From Malurus cyaneus samueli (taxonomy: Eukaryota > Chordata > Aves > Passeriformes > Maluridae): 64,000 nucleotides of DNA. The DNA lies in contig CM019216.1 in assembly GCA_009741485.1 (NCBI GenBank), forward strand, positions 43,825,032 to 43,889,031, written 5' to 3'. The position numbers and the translations under genes are program-made. The notes below the pieces were generated by a model that saw only the letters and a program-made list of their open reading frames with translations, ran no database searches and was not told where the DNA came from. Below, piece by piece: positions 23,491-34,936 of the stretch (positions are counted from its first letter, which is position 1; every line of letters begins with the position of its first letter).

Positions 23491-25996
23491 AAAAAAAGAT
23501 GTAATATTATTTTAAAAAGCCCACACACTAAAGCTACAACATATGCCCTATATTAATTTTACTTTCTTGGAAGGTTTTTAGGTATCACGTTGAGGGCACT
23601 CCACAGAACTTGAACAGCTTTCCTCTACACAGAAGAGTTTGCACAACCTCATAAGTCCTCTAGCTTTCTATGTTTAAATAGAGTCTGTATTTTTATATTC
23701 ATGTTCTTGTGCCTACTGAACTCTATTACAAAAATTCTCAGTAACTTCAATAGTACTTAAATAAAATAAAACTGTATTGGGTTTTTTTTTTTGTTCTGTT
23801 TTGTTTTTTGTCCTTTTCTTCTGTTGCAGTAGACATTTGTGCCAATGGGCAACCAATTCTTTTCTGTTTCTGTTTATTTATACAGGGAGTAGGTGTTTAG
23901 AATACAAACAAAAATGCTATCTAGAGTAGCCGACAAAAGAAGATTGATTAGAAAGCTATTATTCGGATATTACTAGAATCCCGTCACAAAAAAAGACAAA
24001 GCAGAACTCAATTCATATAATTCTAATTACAGCAAGTTTGAGTTCCATCTACTTTAGCCATAGGTTTCCTGAAATTATTTTAACAGATTTTGGAGATGCT
24101 TAATAAGAAATAGTAGTGTTTGTAAAACCAATTGTATTTTTTAAAATGTCCAGATGAAATAAGATGAAGTTGATAGAATAAAACTGAAAAGAACTTTTCC
24201 CCCTCCTCCCCCAAACCCAGATAGAGCATTAATCCTGAAGAATATTCTGCAAAAAGATGAAAAACAGATGGCAATCATAGAATAAAATCAAGGTTACGTG
24301 ATTGTTCACTTTTCTCCTCTACTGCTGTAGCATTATCTACATCATTATAAACATAGTGGGTTTTTATAATGTTATGATTAGTGCTGAAAATCCTGATGTA
24401 TCTTTATGATCTTGCTACTTTCCTTGTCAGTTATGTGTCTGAGACATGACTTGATGCGCACATATGCCCACACACATTCTACCACCTTTCTGAGCATATA
24501 TCTGTTTACAAAATTATTTCTTCTATGTTTTTGATCCTACCATAGAAAAATTATGTCAGGGAATTGTTCTGGTCAAGTAGATTTCTGACGTGGCAAGGCA
24601 GTGTCAGAATGAGTAGATTATATAATATTTTAAGAGAAATCAAATGGTAGAAAAAACATTTTATTAAAATCTCACAGTTTCCAGAAAGCGAATAACTGCT
24701 ACTAAAAAGAAATTTATTTTTTCTGACATTCTGTGCACGTCTTTGCCATTCTCCTGAAGCCTACATGCCATCTAGAACAACCAAGCATACACTTGAACAA
24801 ACACCTACACCTGATCCCCACTGACTGTAAACAAGAACCGTTTTGTGAACAGAGATAAAAAGAATACTCCTGTTCCCTTTTTCACAGATGTAAATCAGGT
24901 GAGAGTGATTGAAATGCACTAAGCATAAGTTTAGAAGAAATACCACAAGAATGATTAATGGCAGTCAAGCTCAGTGCATGGGTAGAGCTTTCTCCTCTTG
25001 GCCAGCAAGTCATTCAGAAGGTTTTTAAGTGGCCTGAGCTCACTAAGCACATTTATTACACAGCCTTGAAAAGCATGATCTCTGCTATAGGTGTCAGGTT
25101 AATCAGCACTTTATTCATCTGTGCCTCTCTTTAAGCAACAAATTGAACATAGTCCCTGGTGCTAAAGGTTAAATGAAACAGTCCTGAAACCTGAGGCTTT
25201 TAAGGAAGGCACTTACCTTTGTGTCCTTAGGCACATCCAGAAACTCCAGCACGTCTGTGTTTGTTGAAGAACATCCCAGCAGGGTTTAACTCAGCTGTTC
25301 CAGGTTTCCGTCCCAAGAAGTCTTTAATGGTTACTGAAAAGACCAGTCAGGGAATAAAGCATCTCCAGGTATGCAGATGGAAAGATCAGACATCTCTGCT
25401 GAAATGGTGTCCAACTCCTGAGCCTGTACAGAAAGAGAAGACACTTGCTGCATGTTTGAAAAACCCAACACAACAAGCCAAAGCAAACAACCGAAAGAAC
25501 CCAAACATTCAGTTTCCCTGTTTAAGAATGAAATTTTTTGCAATAGGGCCCCAGAGGTAGTACTTGTCTGCTCATGTTTTAGAAGCACTGTGTCAGGATC
25601 TTGTAAACATTGGAAGCCTGGAATCTGGAGCACAGGTTAGAGAGGAAGGGGAAGGGGAAGGAAATTTACAAAAAATGCATTCACAATAATAAACCCCAAA
25701 CAGAAGTCATTCCTAACACAGAAAATGTCTAATTACATTTACTTTAAGTGGGCTACAGAAAAAGGAACGTTGGACATTTACTTGAAAGAGGTAATGTATT
25801 GCATGTGCTACTGCACTCTGCTACATATTACCCTTGACATTGGCCAGAAATGTATTTTTAAGCCATTTTTTTAAATCTCTGGAAAAAAAAACTTTTATAC
25901 TGAGAAAATGTCAGACACATTTGGAAAAATGGTAACAGCATTTACTGAGAATTTTTAGCTGATCTTGTATTTTTTTTCTATTTTATGGTTTCGTTG

Positions 25997-26044
25997 TTTT
26001 TGTTGTTGTTTTTTTTGTTTTTTTTTGTTTTTTTTTTTTTTTTT
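25997..26044. repeat. Interrupted poly-T tract (copy B)
   Basis: T-rich run with G interruptions, matching the pure tract at 10501-10528 in copy A. Confidence 0.95.
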
Positions 26045-26104
26045 AATAATCTTACAATGCCTCCATATTGAAGAAGTGGGTTGCAGACACAAATGTGAAT
26101 ATGG

Positions 26105-26180
26105 TATTTAATTGCAACCGTTACTTCTAGCTCACTGAAATCTACTCATTCAAAGTAAATCAAGTCGATTGATACATCAA
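26105..26180. other. 76-bp segment present only in copy B
   Basis: In copy A, ATGGG runs directly into CCCTCAAAATC (10585-10600). In copy B, ATGG is followed by 76 bases starting TATTTAATTGCAACC and ending ATACATCAA before GGCCCTC. No target-site duplication, tail or known element is visible. Either copy A carries a deletion with 1-2 bp of homology, or copy B has an insertion. Small indels around it in copy B show that base quality is low there. Confidence 0.85.
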
Positions 26181-26449
26181 GGCCCTCAAATCATCAATGC
26201 CAATGTGACTGCCAGAAGATATTACTCTGCAATATTCTGTAGTTGGGAAAAAATTACTTTTGAGTGGAGGATAAACATTAAATCAAAAGGTTTCTACAAA
26301 AATTTACAAAGAACCACCAGTGTGAGCGCTTTACAGTATTGTTGGAGTCTAACAAGTGCAGATGCCTTTGTGTGATTGAAACTAATTTTGCACCAATAAA
26401 AGAACATAGATATGTATAAGAATCTTGCAAAAGTCTAGGAGAATAGCAG

Positions 26450-27110
26450 CCATCCTTTCTTTGCAATGAAGTGTTTATTTCACCACATAATTTCCATCTA
26501 CATTACATAAACCACTTATTTGGCTCAAGAGCAGTTTAATTCTGACTGCTGTTGCCTGTAGGATAATGATTTGTAACGCTGAGTATTTTGTTTTTCCATC
26601 ACAAACACTTATTCATTAATAATTTATCAGATAAATGGCTTCTGATTGAGCAATTTAAAAAATGTAGGCAAATCAATGGCAAAAGACACCAGGCAGGGTA
26701 TTATAATGATACAATAATTTGAGCTCATACATTAGACCAAATTGATAGTGTCCCAAAAGCCCTCTTTTGATAGCTCAGTTTCACAGAGTAAATGTTCAGC
26801 TGAAATAACTAATAAAACATCTCAACTACTGCTCTGAGAAATCATGCCAGTATCATGCACAGTATCTTTGAGAACTAATAAGTTGGCTCTGGAAAGCAAA
26901 CAAACAAAACAAAAACCAATGCACAACATCTCTGTGAACCTACAAGCTCTCCCTTGGGCGAGATTAATCGTCACATGAGGAAGACAATGAACTTGTCTCT
27001 CAGTTGTGTGAATGGACTTTGAAAATCATAAAGATCTGATTGCTTTGATGCCAGTGATACTTAGAGATATGGATTGTAGCATTAGATTCCAAACAGTGTT
27101 TGTTATCACT
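26450..27110. promoter_or_regulatory. Candidate conserved noncoding element (copy B)
   Basis: Counterpart of 10900-11500, with the same motif content. Near-identity between the copies says nothing about constraint if the duplication is an artefact. Confidence 0.2.
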
Positions 27111-27931
27111 CCTGTGTGCGAGCAGACACAGGGAAGCAAATGTGATGATAAATCCCTTAAGAGGGAGCTCTCAAGGGCTCTTAATGGATCACGAATAAGT
27201 CCCGCTCTGAGTTACAGGATTTTCAGCTGAGTTGTTCACAAGGAAAAAATAAAATGCATCTCTAAGGCTGTGCATGGCAATCTCACCACCTTGAGGTTTT
27301 AGAAAAAGGAAGGAGATTTGAAAACACTTTTGGAGAAAAGCTGAGTATAAATATTTTCCCTCTTTCCTAGGTGTATTACGTGAATTAAAGTACCTAGAAT
27401 TTTCCAGAGAAGTACTCAAACTCCCTAAGAATAATGTTGTTAGAGGATCTAACATTTTATAGACATTTTGTATTTCAGAATGGACTGGTTTCCCATCAGG
27501 CTTGAGGATATAGTCAATAACACTTGTTGACAGTATGTAGACATTATATTAAAATAGATACAGTTCAGTTAAATGAACAATATATTCTAAAAAGAATGAG
27601 ATTGTTTTTAAACCTAGATGAAATTAATCTTCTATTATTGATGAAAATCACATTAATAAAAAATAAATTATCAAGAATCACAGACTACACAAAAAGCATA
27701 ATTCAAACATGGAAGCAAAATATATTAATTATAATAAATAATTATATAAAATGATAAAAATTTCAATCAATTTATCATTGTAACAGTTTAAATTAATATA
27801 CCTGTGAAGTGAAAAATCAAATTAAGTGGAGTAACATCATAATTTTTTTTCTTATTTGATATCTAATTTAACTGTTTCTCTTTGTTCTAATGAGAACACT
27901 AGAGATTCTTGTTTAATGACTATCCATTACC

Positions 27932-27959
27932 AGTGGGTAAACATGTGTGTTTACCCACT
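27932..27959. repeat. Perfect 12-bp inverted repeat with 4-base spacer, two forkhead-type motifs
   Basis: AGTGGGTAAACA, spacer TGTG, then TGTTTACCCACT: a perfect palindrome of two 12-bp arms. Each arm contains GTAAACA, the core bound by forkhead (FOX) transcription factors. It is too short for a microRNA precursor. It may be a chance palindrome or a paired binding site. Confidence 0.85.
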
Positions 27960-28570
27960 CTACCTAAGACTAGAGTCTTTGTCCACACCAAAAACATAAG
28001 ACTTGCTGAAGATTATGCTTGTTTATTTTAAATAATGGACTTGAGTTGGTTTACAGGTTTTCTTCTCTGAATCTCTTAGTTGCAGAGGTTTTTTATGTAA
28101 TTCAAGAACAAGAAAGCACCCTGCAAGAAATATTAATAAAACAGATAGCAAGACAAGAATCTCCTGATCCTGTAAAGACAGAATTTAAAAAGAAATTTTT
28201 GATTTTGGTTTTTGGTTTTAAATGATTTTTTTTTCTAGTTTAGACAATAGCAAAGAGCTAAACACTTGGGTATTTTAAGTGACCTCTTTATTCACACATG
28301 TAAGTTACTCTTCTTCAAGCAAACCAAAAATCTGTTTATGTGCACATACCCTTGTCCATTTAAATGAAAAATAAAAGGAATTTGTTTAAATCATGAGAGC
28401 TGAATCATACTTAACCCTTCTACAGAGTGAGACAGAAGGCATTTGCTCTCAAAGTGTCAAGGCTACTCTAGATGGTTCAAATCACAGTCAGAGTTAGTCC
28501 CTACAAAAACAATGAATTTGTCATAACCCATGAAAACAAATACAGAAGCCTAATTGGTGTGACTGGGGAC

Positions 28571-28592
28571 AAAAAAAAAAAAAAAAAAAAAA
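28571..28592. repeat. Poly-A tract, 22 A
   Basis: Pure A homopolymer. The sequence to its left has no recognisable retroposed body or target-site duplication. Confidence 0.97.
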
Positions 28593-30809
28593 CTGATCAG
28601 TCACTTGCACAGATTTTCACTTTCCTCTGCTGCTTAAAAATCATTTTCAGAAAACTTCTAAATTCCTGAGCCTATGGCAACTGTCCAGCCCTGATAATCA
28701 GACTGCCCCAGCTTCTAAGAAGTTAGGGCTTCTAGTGCTTGGATCTCTGGGATAACACTTTCTGACAGATGGCCTTGGGGCAGTAGGATTGGGAAACCCT
28801 CCAGCACAGTCCTTCAGAGCTGACCGCACATGGCCCAGGAGCTCTTGATGAAATCTGGGAAGAATTTCTATAGATTGCTTCTTCCACCTGCTGCATAAAT
28901 ATGAAGTGTAATTACCCTAAGGGAAAAAAAACCTCCATTCTTGCAAATGTTGACGTGCCACATATTACCTTTTCAGCAGTTATTCCAAACGTTTTTTAGA
29001 TGTGTGAAGCCAGGGCAGGTCACAATGGCCACCACACCACTGTGTCACTCATCAGCGTTTCAGTTCCAAACTAAGTTTTGGTTACATGATGGAATAAATT
29101 TCAAGCAGCTCAATGGTTTGTCACCAAAAGGCTGAATACCAGCAACCTGCATCTTAAAAAAGACATATTTTTCCTTTTGAATCCAAATCTAAGTGTGATG
29201 AAACATGGCTGAGAATATTTGTGTCAAGGTAATAGAAGCTGGTAAACACACGGTGCTAGTGTGTCCACATTTCAAAATAAGAACAAACCTCCTCTTTTTC
29301 CTGTGCAACTGTCAGGCAGAAAGTGAGATCAGCATTCCACACTGAGTAATGTGTTACTATGGTGCAAACCTAGTGCAGTGAGTCTGCACTAAGAAATTTA
29401 TAACAAGTCAAAAAAATTATCGAACTAAAAATTACACTAAAAAAAAAGGTGCGAAATGTGCAGTAAATCTCTTGAGGCAGAAGTCTTAAATAACAAGGCT
29501 CTGTTGCAATAAATATTTAAAAAGAAAAACAAGAATAAAATAATCATGAACAAATATTCTCAATATACCCTAGAACATACCAAGGGGTATGTACAACACA
29601 CAAAATCTCATTTATACCTGAGTACTGTTCAAAGTACCCCAAGAGGCCATGTGTAGACCTATAATCCATCCTATTTCAAGTGTACAATAAATACGTAAAA
29701 TGTACACTTTCTGTGGGGTCTTGTGCACCAGCTCTGCAGCAGTTATTCAATACAAATTGCTACCTGTGACAAGAGTAGCTGCTTTACTGATGTAAATTCA
29801 GTATATTAACACGACTGTACAAGCAGCTACAGCAGCAGAAACCCTGTTTCATGATCTACAGAAGTAGGTCATCTTCGTGAGGAAATCACTGATTCTTGGA
29901 GGAAATAAATAATGAATTTCCACTTGGGGAGAGACCCTTTTGCAGACACAAGGACAATGTGAATTTTCTTAGCAGGAAACTTGTTTTCTGTGAGAGTCAG
30001 AGAAGGGAAGAGCCAGGGGCCCAGCATCTCTGCCTGGGTGTAGAGAGACGCCTTTCATCACAATTTCATGAGGCACAGTGCAAAAGGGTACAAGGAGAGG
30101 ATGGAGCTGTGACAGCACTCATGTCACAGCCCTGGCAGCAGGGGTAAACTGTGCTCATTGCGAAGGGAAGGCTGCAACACACAGTGACCCTCGTGTGACA
30201 GTGAGAAAACGAGGAGGGCCAGTGGGACTCACACATGCTCATCAGCACATTACAAACTGACAACCCTGTCCAAAGATTTCATTAATGCTGTTAAGGTACC
30301 CATATCTAAAAAGAAGACATTTGTTATGAATTCATTTCTCATAATATATGCATTTTCATGTTCAAATGTATTTAAATACATGTATTCATAACACCAATTA
30401 TTTTGGGGCGAAAGGAAGAGGGTAAAACCAGCATGCATTATTATTATAATTTCTATGGATTTTTTCCCTTCCAAATTTGTGTATTTTTTAATATCAGCTC
30501 CTGATCTCTTCATAGCTGCTTACTACAACTTACCCTGTAAGGCCTGATACTATCTGTAAGTGAAGAGCTGAAAAACCACCATAAGGGATTCCTCTCTCCT
30601 ATGCCATGGCTATTCTGTCGTTCCTAATCCATGAGTTCACAGGCAAGCTCTTTTTATTTTAGTGTTAAGCAGTGTGAGGACAGTTATATTTTTGGTCGTG
30701 TTTCCTGCTCTCTCAACTGCAGCTTCCAAATGTTCCGGTTATCCAGATTTCTAAACAGAGGCAAGAAAATCCACGGAATACCCATTACTGCAGCCTATGA
30801 GATAGAAGG

Positions 30810-30960
30810 AGAAGATGAGGCAACTGGGTTTGTTCAGCCTAAGAAACAAAGGCTTGTGGGAGATCTTGCTGTGGTCTGCAGCCACCTATGAGGAGGGTGT
30901 GGAGAAGATGGAACCAGACTCTCCTCAGAGGTCCACAGTGAAGCACTGGGATGAAGCTGA
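30810..30960 (+). mobile_element. Short CR1 LINE fragment
   Basis: The stretch from GGGTTTGTTCAGCCT (30826-30840) through TGGTCTGCAGCCACCT (about 30873-30888) to CTCAGAGGTCCACAGTGAA (30924-30942) matches the CR1 ORF2 C-terminal region as I know it, in the subfamily version with a cysteine- and glycine-rich linker. It is about 150 bp and truncated at both ends. Poorly matching sequence follows, so the right edge could extend to about 31010. It is non-functional. Confidence 0.8.
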
Positions 30961-33900
30961 GGTACGTCCTGTGTGACTGGCCTTTTTTCAGTGAGATTTG
31001 GAGGTGGGGCACCCTGAGGTCCCTTGCTCCCAGAAGTCCTGGCTCCCCTGACATATCAAATGCTGCTTCCCACAAAATGCTGGGCATTGCTGGAGGAATG
31101 CTTCTTATCTTTCTGAGTGAAATCTACACACCAGTACTCTGAATCCCAAATCAGATTTTATGCACGAGACCCAAAGAGTCTCAGCCTTGTCAGCTTTCCA
31201 GAGGAAGTACTGTCCCACACGAACGTAACTTCAGCGACCTGAACTGACTTACAAAGATGCACAGATTATGGAGAGCAGTAAATATAATCTGAATGCAAAT
31301 ATCACTATGAGTTATCTTTTCAGTACATTTGCCCACTACAGTAAGTTCTTTTCTCATTTGGGAGTGAAGTACAGGCCAACTGTAAAATCAGTTCAATGTC
31401 TCTCCTTGATTACCTTCACTCCTTAAACTGATGAGCATATAAATTAGATGAATTATTACTTTTTTATTCTATTTTCTCTGGCTGGGAACCTTATTTATTT
31501 CATTTTAAGCTTCACATGTTCTCAGTGTGAAGGGTTTAGTACATTTCCAGGCAGGCAGTGAAAACAATGCAATGCTATATCGAACTTCCTGTTGTCTGAT
31601 CAAACCCCCCTCCTCAAAGGCAGCATCCTTTGATCTCAGCGCCTTGTTCTGGACCACTTCTCTCTCCTGGCTGCAGCAGCAGCCTCATGTGACACCTGCA
31701 GCTGATGGGGAAATGGGAGTTTTCCACAGCTGCCAGGTGCACGAGGCAGCACTGTGGGTATGGATGCATTGTGTGTTTGTCTGTTCAGGCCGTAAAAGCA
31801 GCCTATTGCTACCCAGTCAGTTGTTTAAAAGGTGTAAATGGCCACTTTTTCAGAAACTGGCTCTGTACTTTGAGTGAAGACATTGTCAGCCATGAGGAAT
31901 CCAAAAACTTTCCTGTGCTAACAAAATTATCTTGCTGTCTCCTGGTTTCTGTCACAAACACTTACAGAAAGAGTTTTTCTGCACAACATAACAGCCACAT
32001 TTGAGACAGAGCAGCAGTCTTTATTTCCAATTTGCTTTTATGTCAGTCCCCATCCTGCCCAAATACTGCCAACAATTATCATAATAACGGCAGATTTAAA
32101 AACTGCTTTTCCTTTGCAGAGCAGATATTCAGTCCAGTCTCAGATGACATGGTTAAAGTTTCACAGTGTTCTGCTGTCACACGTCAGATTAATTAACTCA
32201 GTTCTGATTAATTTAAACTAGAAGTTTCTTTTATTCAACCATCTAAAATACCAAATTCCATTGACTTCCTGCAGAGATACACAGGCACGACAATTCCCAT
32301 TGCAATCTTTCATTATTCTTTCCAGAGATACCGTGCCATATTCCATATTCCCACTTGAATTTTACTGATGTGGCTGTACTGACACCGGTAAAATTATTCT
32401 TGATTTACTTTGGCACAAAAGAGATCAGCATCATGTCGCTATGGGATAAGATCGTCTCCCCATGGTCATATTACTTACTTAAGACTACCAAAAAAAAAAA
32501 AAAAAAAGTATTGTTCAGACAGTTTTAATATACCCTCCTTTCTCATAGAAAGAGAAAAAAACAAAAACCAAAAACATAATTACAGCCTGATCTAAGGTGA
32601 ACTGCTGCTTTTTGTGATTACCTGGAAGAATGAGAGCAGTATGAATCCAGCTAAATATCTCTGATGTTTAGTTTTACATGTACACACAATATTCTTTATC
32701 CAGTGCTGCTTAAGAAATAAACAGGCCTGAAAAAAAAAAAATCTTTCCTCGAAAAAAAAGGGAGGCAGCTTACATGAAAAATTGAGAAAGCAACTGAAAT
32801 GAAAATAGTTTAAGCTCATATTTTTTCTATGCACTTGTGTTTGCCAGCTTTAGGAAAAGCCAGCAGACCCTCTAGAACTGACCACCAAGAACTGCTGCCT
32901 TTGGCTTGTGGAGTTTCATCAGCTAAGCAGATAGGAAGGCTGGGAAAACAACTGCAAAAGAAGCATTTGATAAATGAAGATTGTCAAGGATAGGCAAGCA
33001 AGTGACAGAAGCTGCTTCATTGAGAAAGGAAGATGAATGCCTCAAAACCCTTTCTTTTCACATTGGTGAGTATCTTCCACTATTTCTATTTAACATATCA
33101 AGAACAGTGTTATCTGAAAAATTTATTGGCTTTTTAGAAGCCAATTAGCATTAGTGGATAAGCACTTTGCTTCTCATGCATGCCAGTTTTGGAAATTAAG
33201 AGTACATCCTTAGGGTGCTCAGGCACCAGAGTGATAAGAACAAAACAAGACCTTGAAATGCAGAGAAACTGCAAACATCTTGAAATAACCCTGCTTGTGA
33301 CAATGTTTCAACAGTCTGTGCAGAAGAGTGACAGAGCTTCTGTGGATGTATAGAAAGTTTGTTTAACCATAAATCTTGGCCAGTACATCTGCTCTTTCAG
33401 CATTAGTTTGAAGCCCTAGCATCACCTAATTAATCTATGTATCTACATGATGCAGCCAAGAAGATTTAAAGGCAATCCTCCTAGGTCTTTCTCAGTCAGG
33501 ACTTACACAAACATTAATACGAATATTTTGCATAGAGAACTTCTAAATGGGGTTCAAAAAGTTAAGCAGAAGCTCTGTTAGCTCTTCAATCTGACATACA
33601 TAACAGGACATGAGGAGTGTTGATTTAGCTTCACATGTGTATTGTTCAATCCATGAGCTTTAAAGACATGCAAAATAAAAATTTTCTTAGGAGTTCTCAC
33701 AGTTCTGTAGCACAAAAATCTTTTGCAGATGACAAATCTCCATTGAATTAAAATATAACTAGAGAATTTCCCCCCTCCTCTGATAATAGAGGTATTATTG
33801 TCTATTCTTTTATGGTCATCTTCCCTGTGCAATTAGGGCATGCATTCTAGGTTTTGCTTTTCCTGTAACTTGAGGTCTATTTTAATTCATTCCTCAATGA

Positions 33901-33990
33901 AAACTGAGGTTCTTATGCACTCTCTTGATTCTGGACTTTACAAAATCCCCACAAAATATCATTGTGCTTAAAGAACACTGGCAACACTGG

Positions 33991-34024
33991 AAAAAAAAAC
34001 CAAACAAAACAAAACAAAAAAAAC
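33991..34024. repeat. Simple repeat, A-rich (CAAAA)n
   Basis: A run of nine A followed by CAAAC/CAAAA units and another A run. Low complexity. Confidence 0.9.
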
Positions 34025-34882
34025 CAGAACAAAATACTCATCAGCAAAACACCACCTTTTCAAAGCAAGTGTTTTTGGAGAAGGAGATGTCTTGTTGTCT
34101 TACAATTCCCCCCTAATTTGGCATTACAGCTATGATTTAGTGGCAGATTGGGTGGATCTGGCACCATGTGTGACCCAAAAAGATCATCAGTCGCCATTCT
34201 CCAAAACCTAAGGCTATCTCTGCACACAGCAACAGACACTGAAATGAATGTCAGAGGCAGGTGGACTCCAGAAAGTGGAAATAGTTGTGTGGGTCTACCA
34301 AAATGCTGATGTCAGCTCTGGTTCTTACACCTCCTTGTGTTCAGGCTGAAATGACATTTTTGACATTCATAAATCTTCCACTTCTACCTCTGGTTTTCTT
34401 GAGTCATCAAGATCAAGGCAATGAAAAGTCAGTAGCAGATTTAAAATAAACACACTGACATATTTTCAACCATGTCCTCTACACCCTGCCCTAAACAGGA
34501 ACAATTTCATTGCAGGTAGGGACTGAAGCATGTCTGAGGCAGGGGTTTAATCTACCAAGCTTATTCCATTTAGAAGGACTACTTTCACGAGCACAAAGAA
34601 AGAATCATTCTTACATCAATATTTGAGAAGATCTGTGTCCAGTAAATGCTTACCCCTTTTTTCACTCTTCTCTAGAGATTTGTGAGACAGATGGTTCAAA
34701 GGATCTAACCCTAATTTCTCCAGAATGGAAGGCTTTGTCCTTGGGCTTATTGCTGTCACAGCATGCATATAAACTCCACTTCTCTTTTTCTGAAACTCAG
34801 CTTGCCCAGCAGTTCTAGGTTCTGTGGTGACTCATATGGACAATGATTATTTGTCATCAAATAAGCTTAAAACTATACTTAG

Positions 34883-34936
34883 CAAAAAAAAACCCCAAAA
34901 ACCAGGAAAAAAAAAAAAAACACCAAAAAAAAAAAA
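34883..34936. repeat. A-rich low-complexity tract
   Basis: Long A runs interrupted by CCCC, CCAGG and CACC. It accounts for a poly-Phe-like minus-strand frame here. Confidence 0.9.

Larger units (their letters stand above)
15206..27589. repeat. Copy B of the ~12 kb direct duplication
   Basis: This is the partner of 1-12010. It is about 370 bp longer, because it keeps a 200-bp CR1 segment, a 76-bp segment near 26105 and a foldback insertion near 18241-18480, offset by many small losses. The first ~3 kb (15206-18240) differs from copy A by frequent one- and two-base indels spread through ordinary sequence, so at least one copy is badly base-called there. From about 18500 onward the two copies are mostly near-identical. 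At the right end copy B continues without a break into unique DNA at 27590, whereas copy A stops at a gap. Copy B is therefore the better candidate for the true chromosomal path. Confidence 0.93.
27590..30809. other. Single-copy noncoding DNA, AT-rich at the left
   Basis: From 27590 to 27880 the sequence is strongly AT-rich. A 22-A tract lies at 28571-28592. Around 29900-30250 the GC content rises and overlapping open frames appear on both strands (83, 65 and 60 codons), none recognisable. No repeat family is identified in that GC-richer part, though an old retroviral LTR cannot be excluded. Confidence 0.6.

Noticed and set aside
22862..23556. Overlapping frames of 88-93 codons resembling one gene split over several frames
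   Set aside because: They are the decayed CR1 ORF2 C-terminal region, not a host gene.
1..27589. A genuine ancient tandem gene-cluster duplication
   Set aside because: There is no gene in the unit. Identical poly-T lengths and near-perfect identity next to error-like patches argue against an old duplication. A recent real duplication is not fully excluded.
29896..30260. GC-richer stretch with overlapping frames, considered as a retroviral LTR or a small gene
   Set aside because: No LTR ends, polyadenylation layout, target-site duplication or recognisable protein could be seen.
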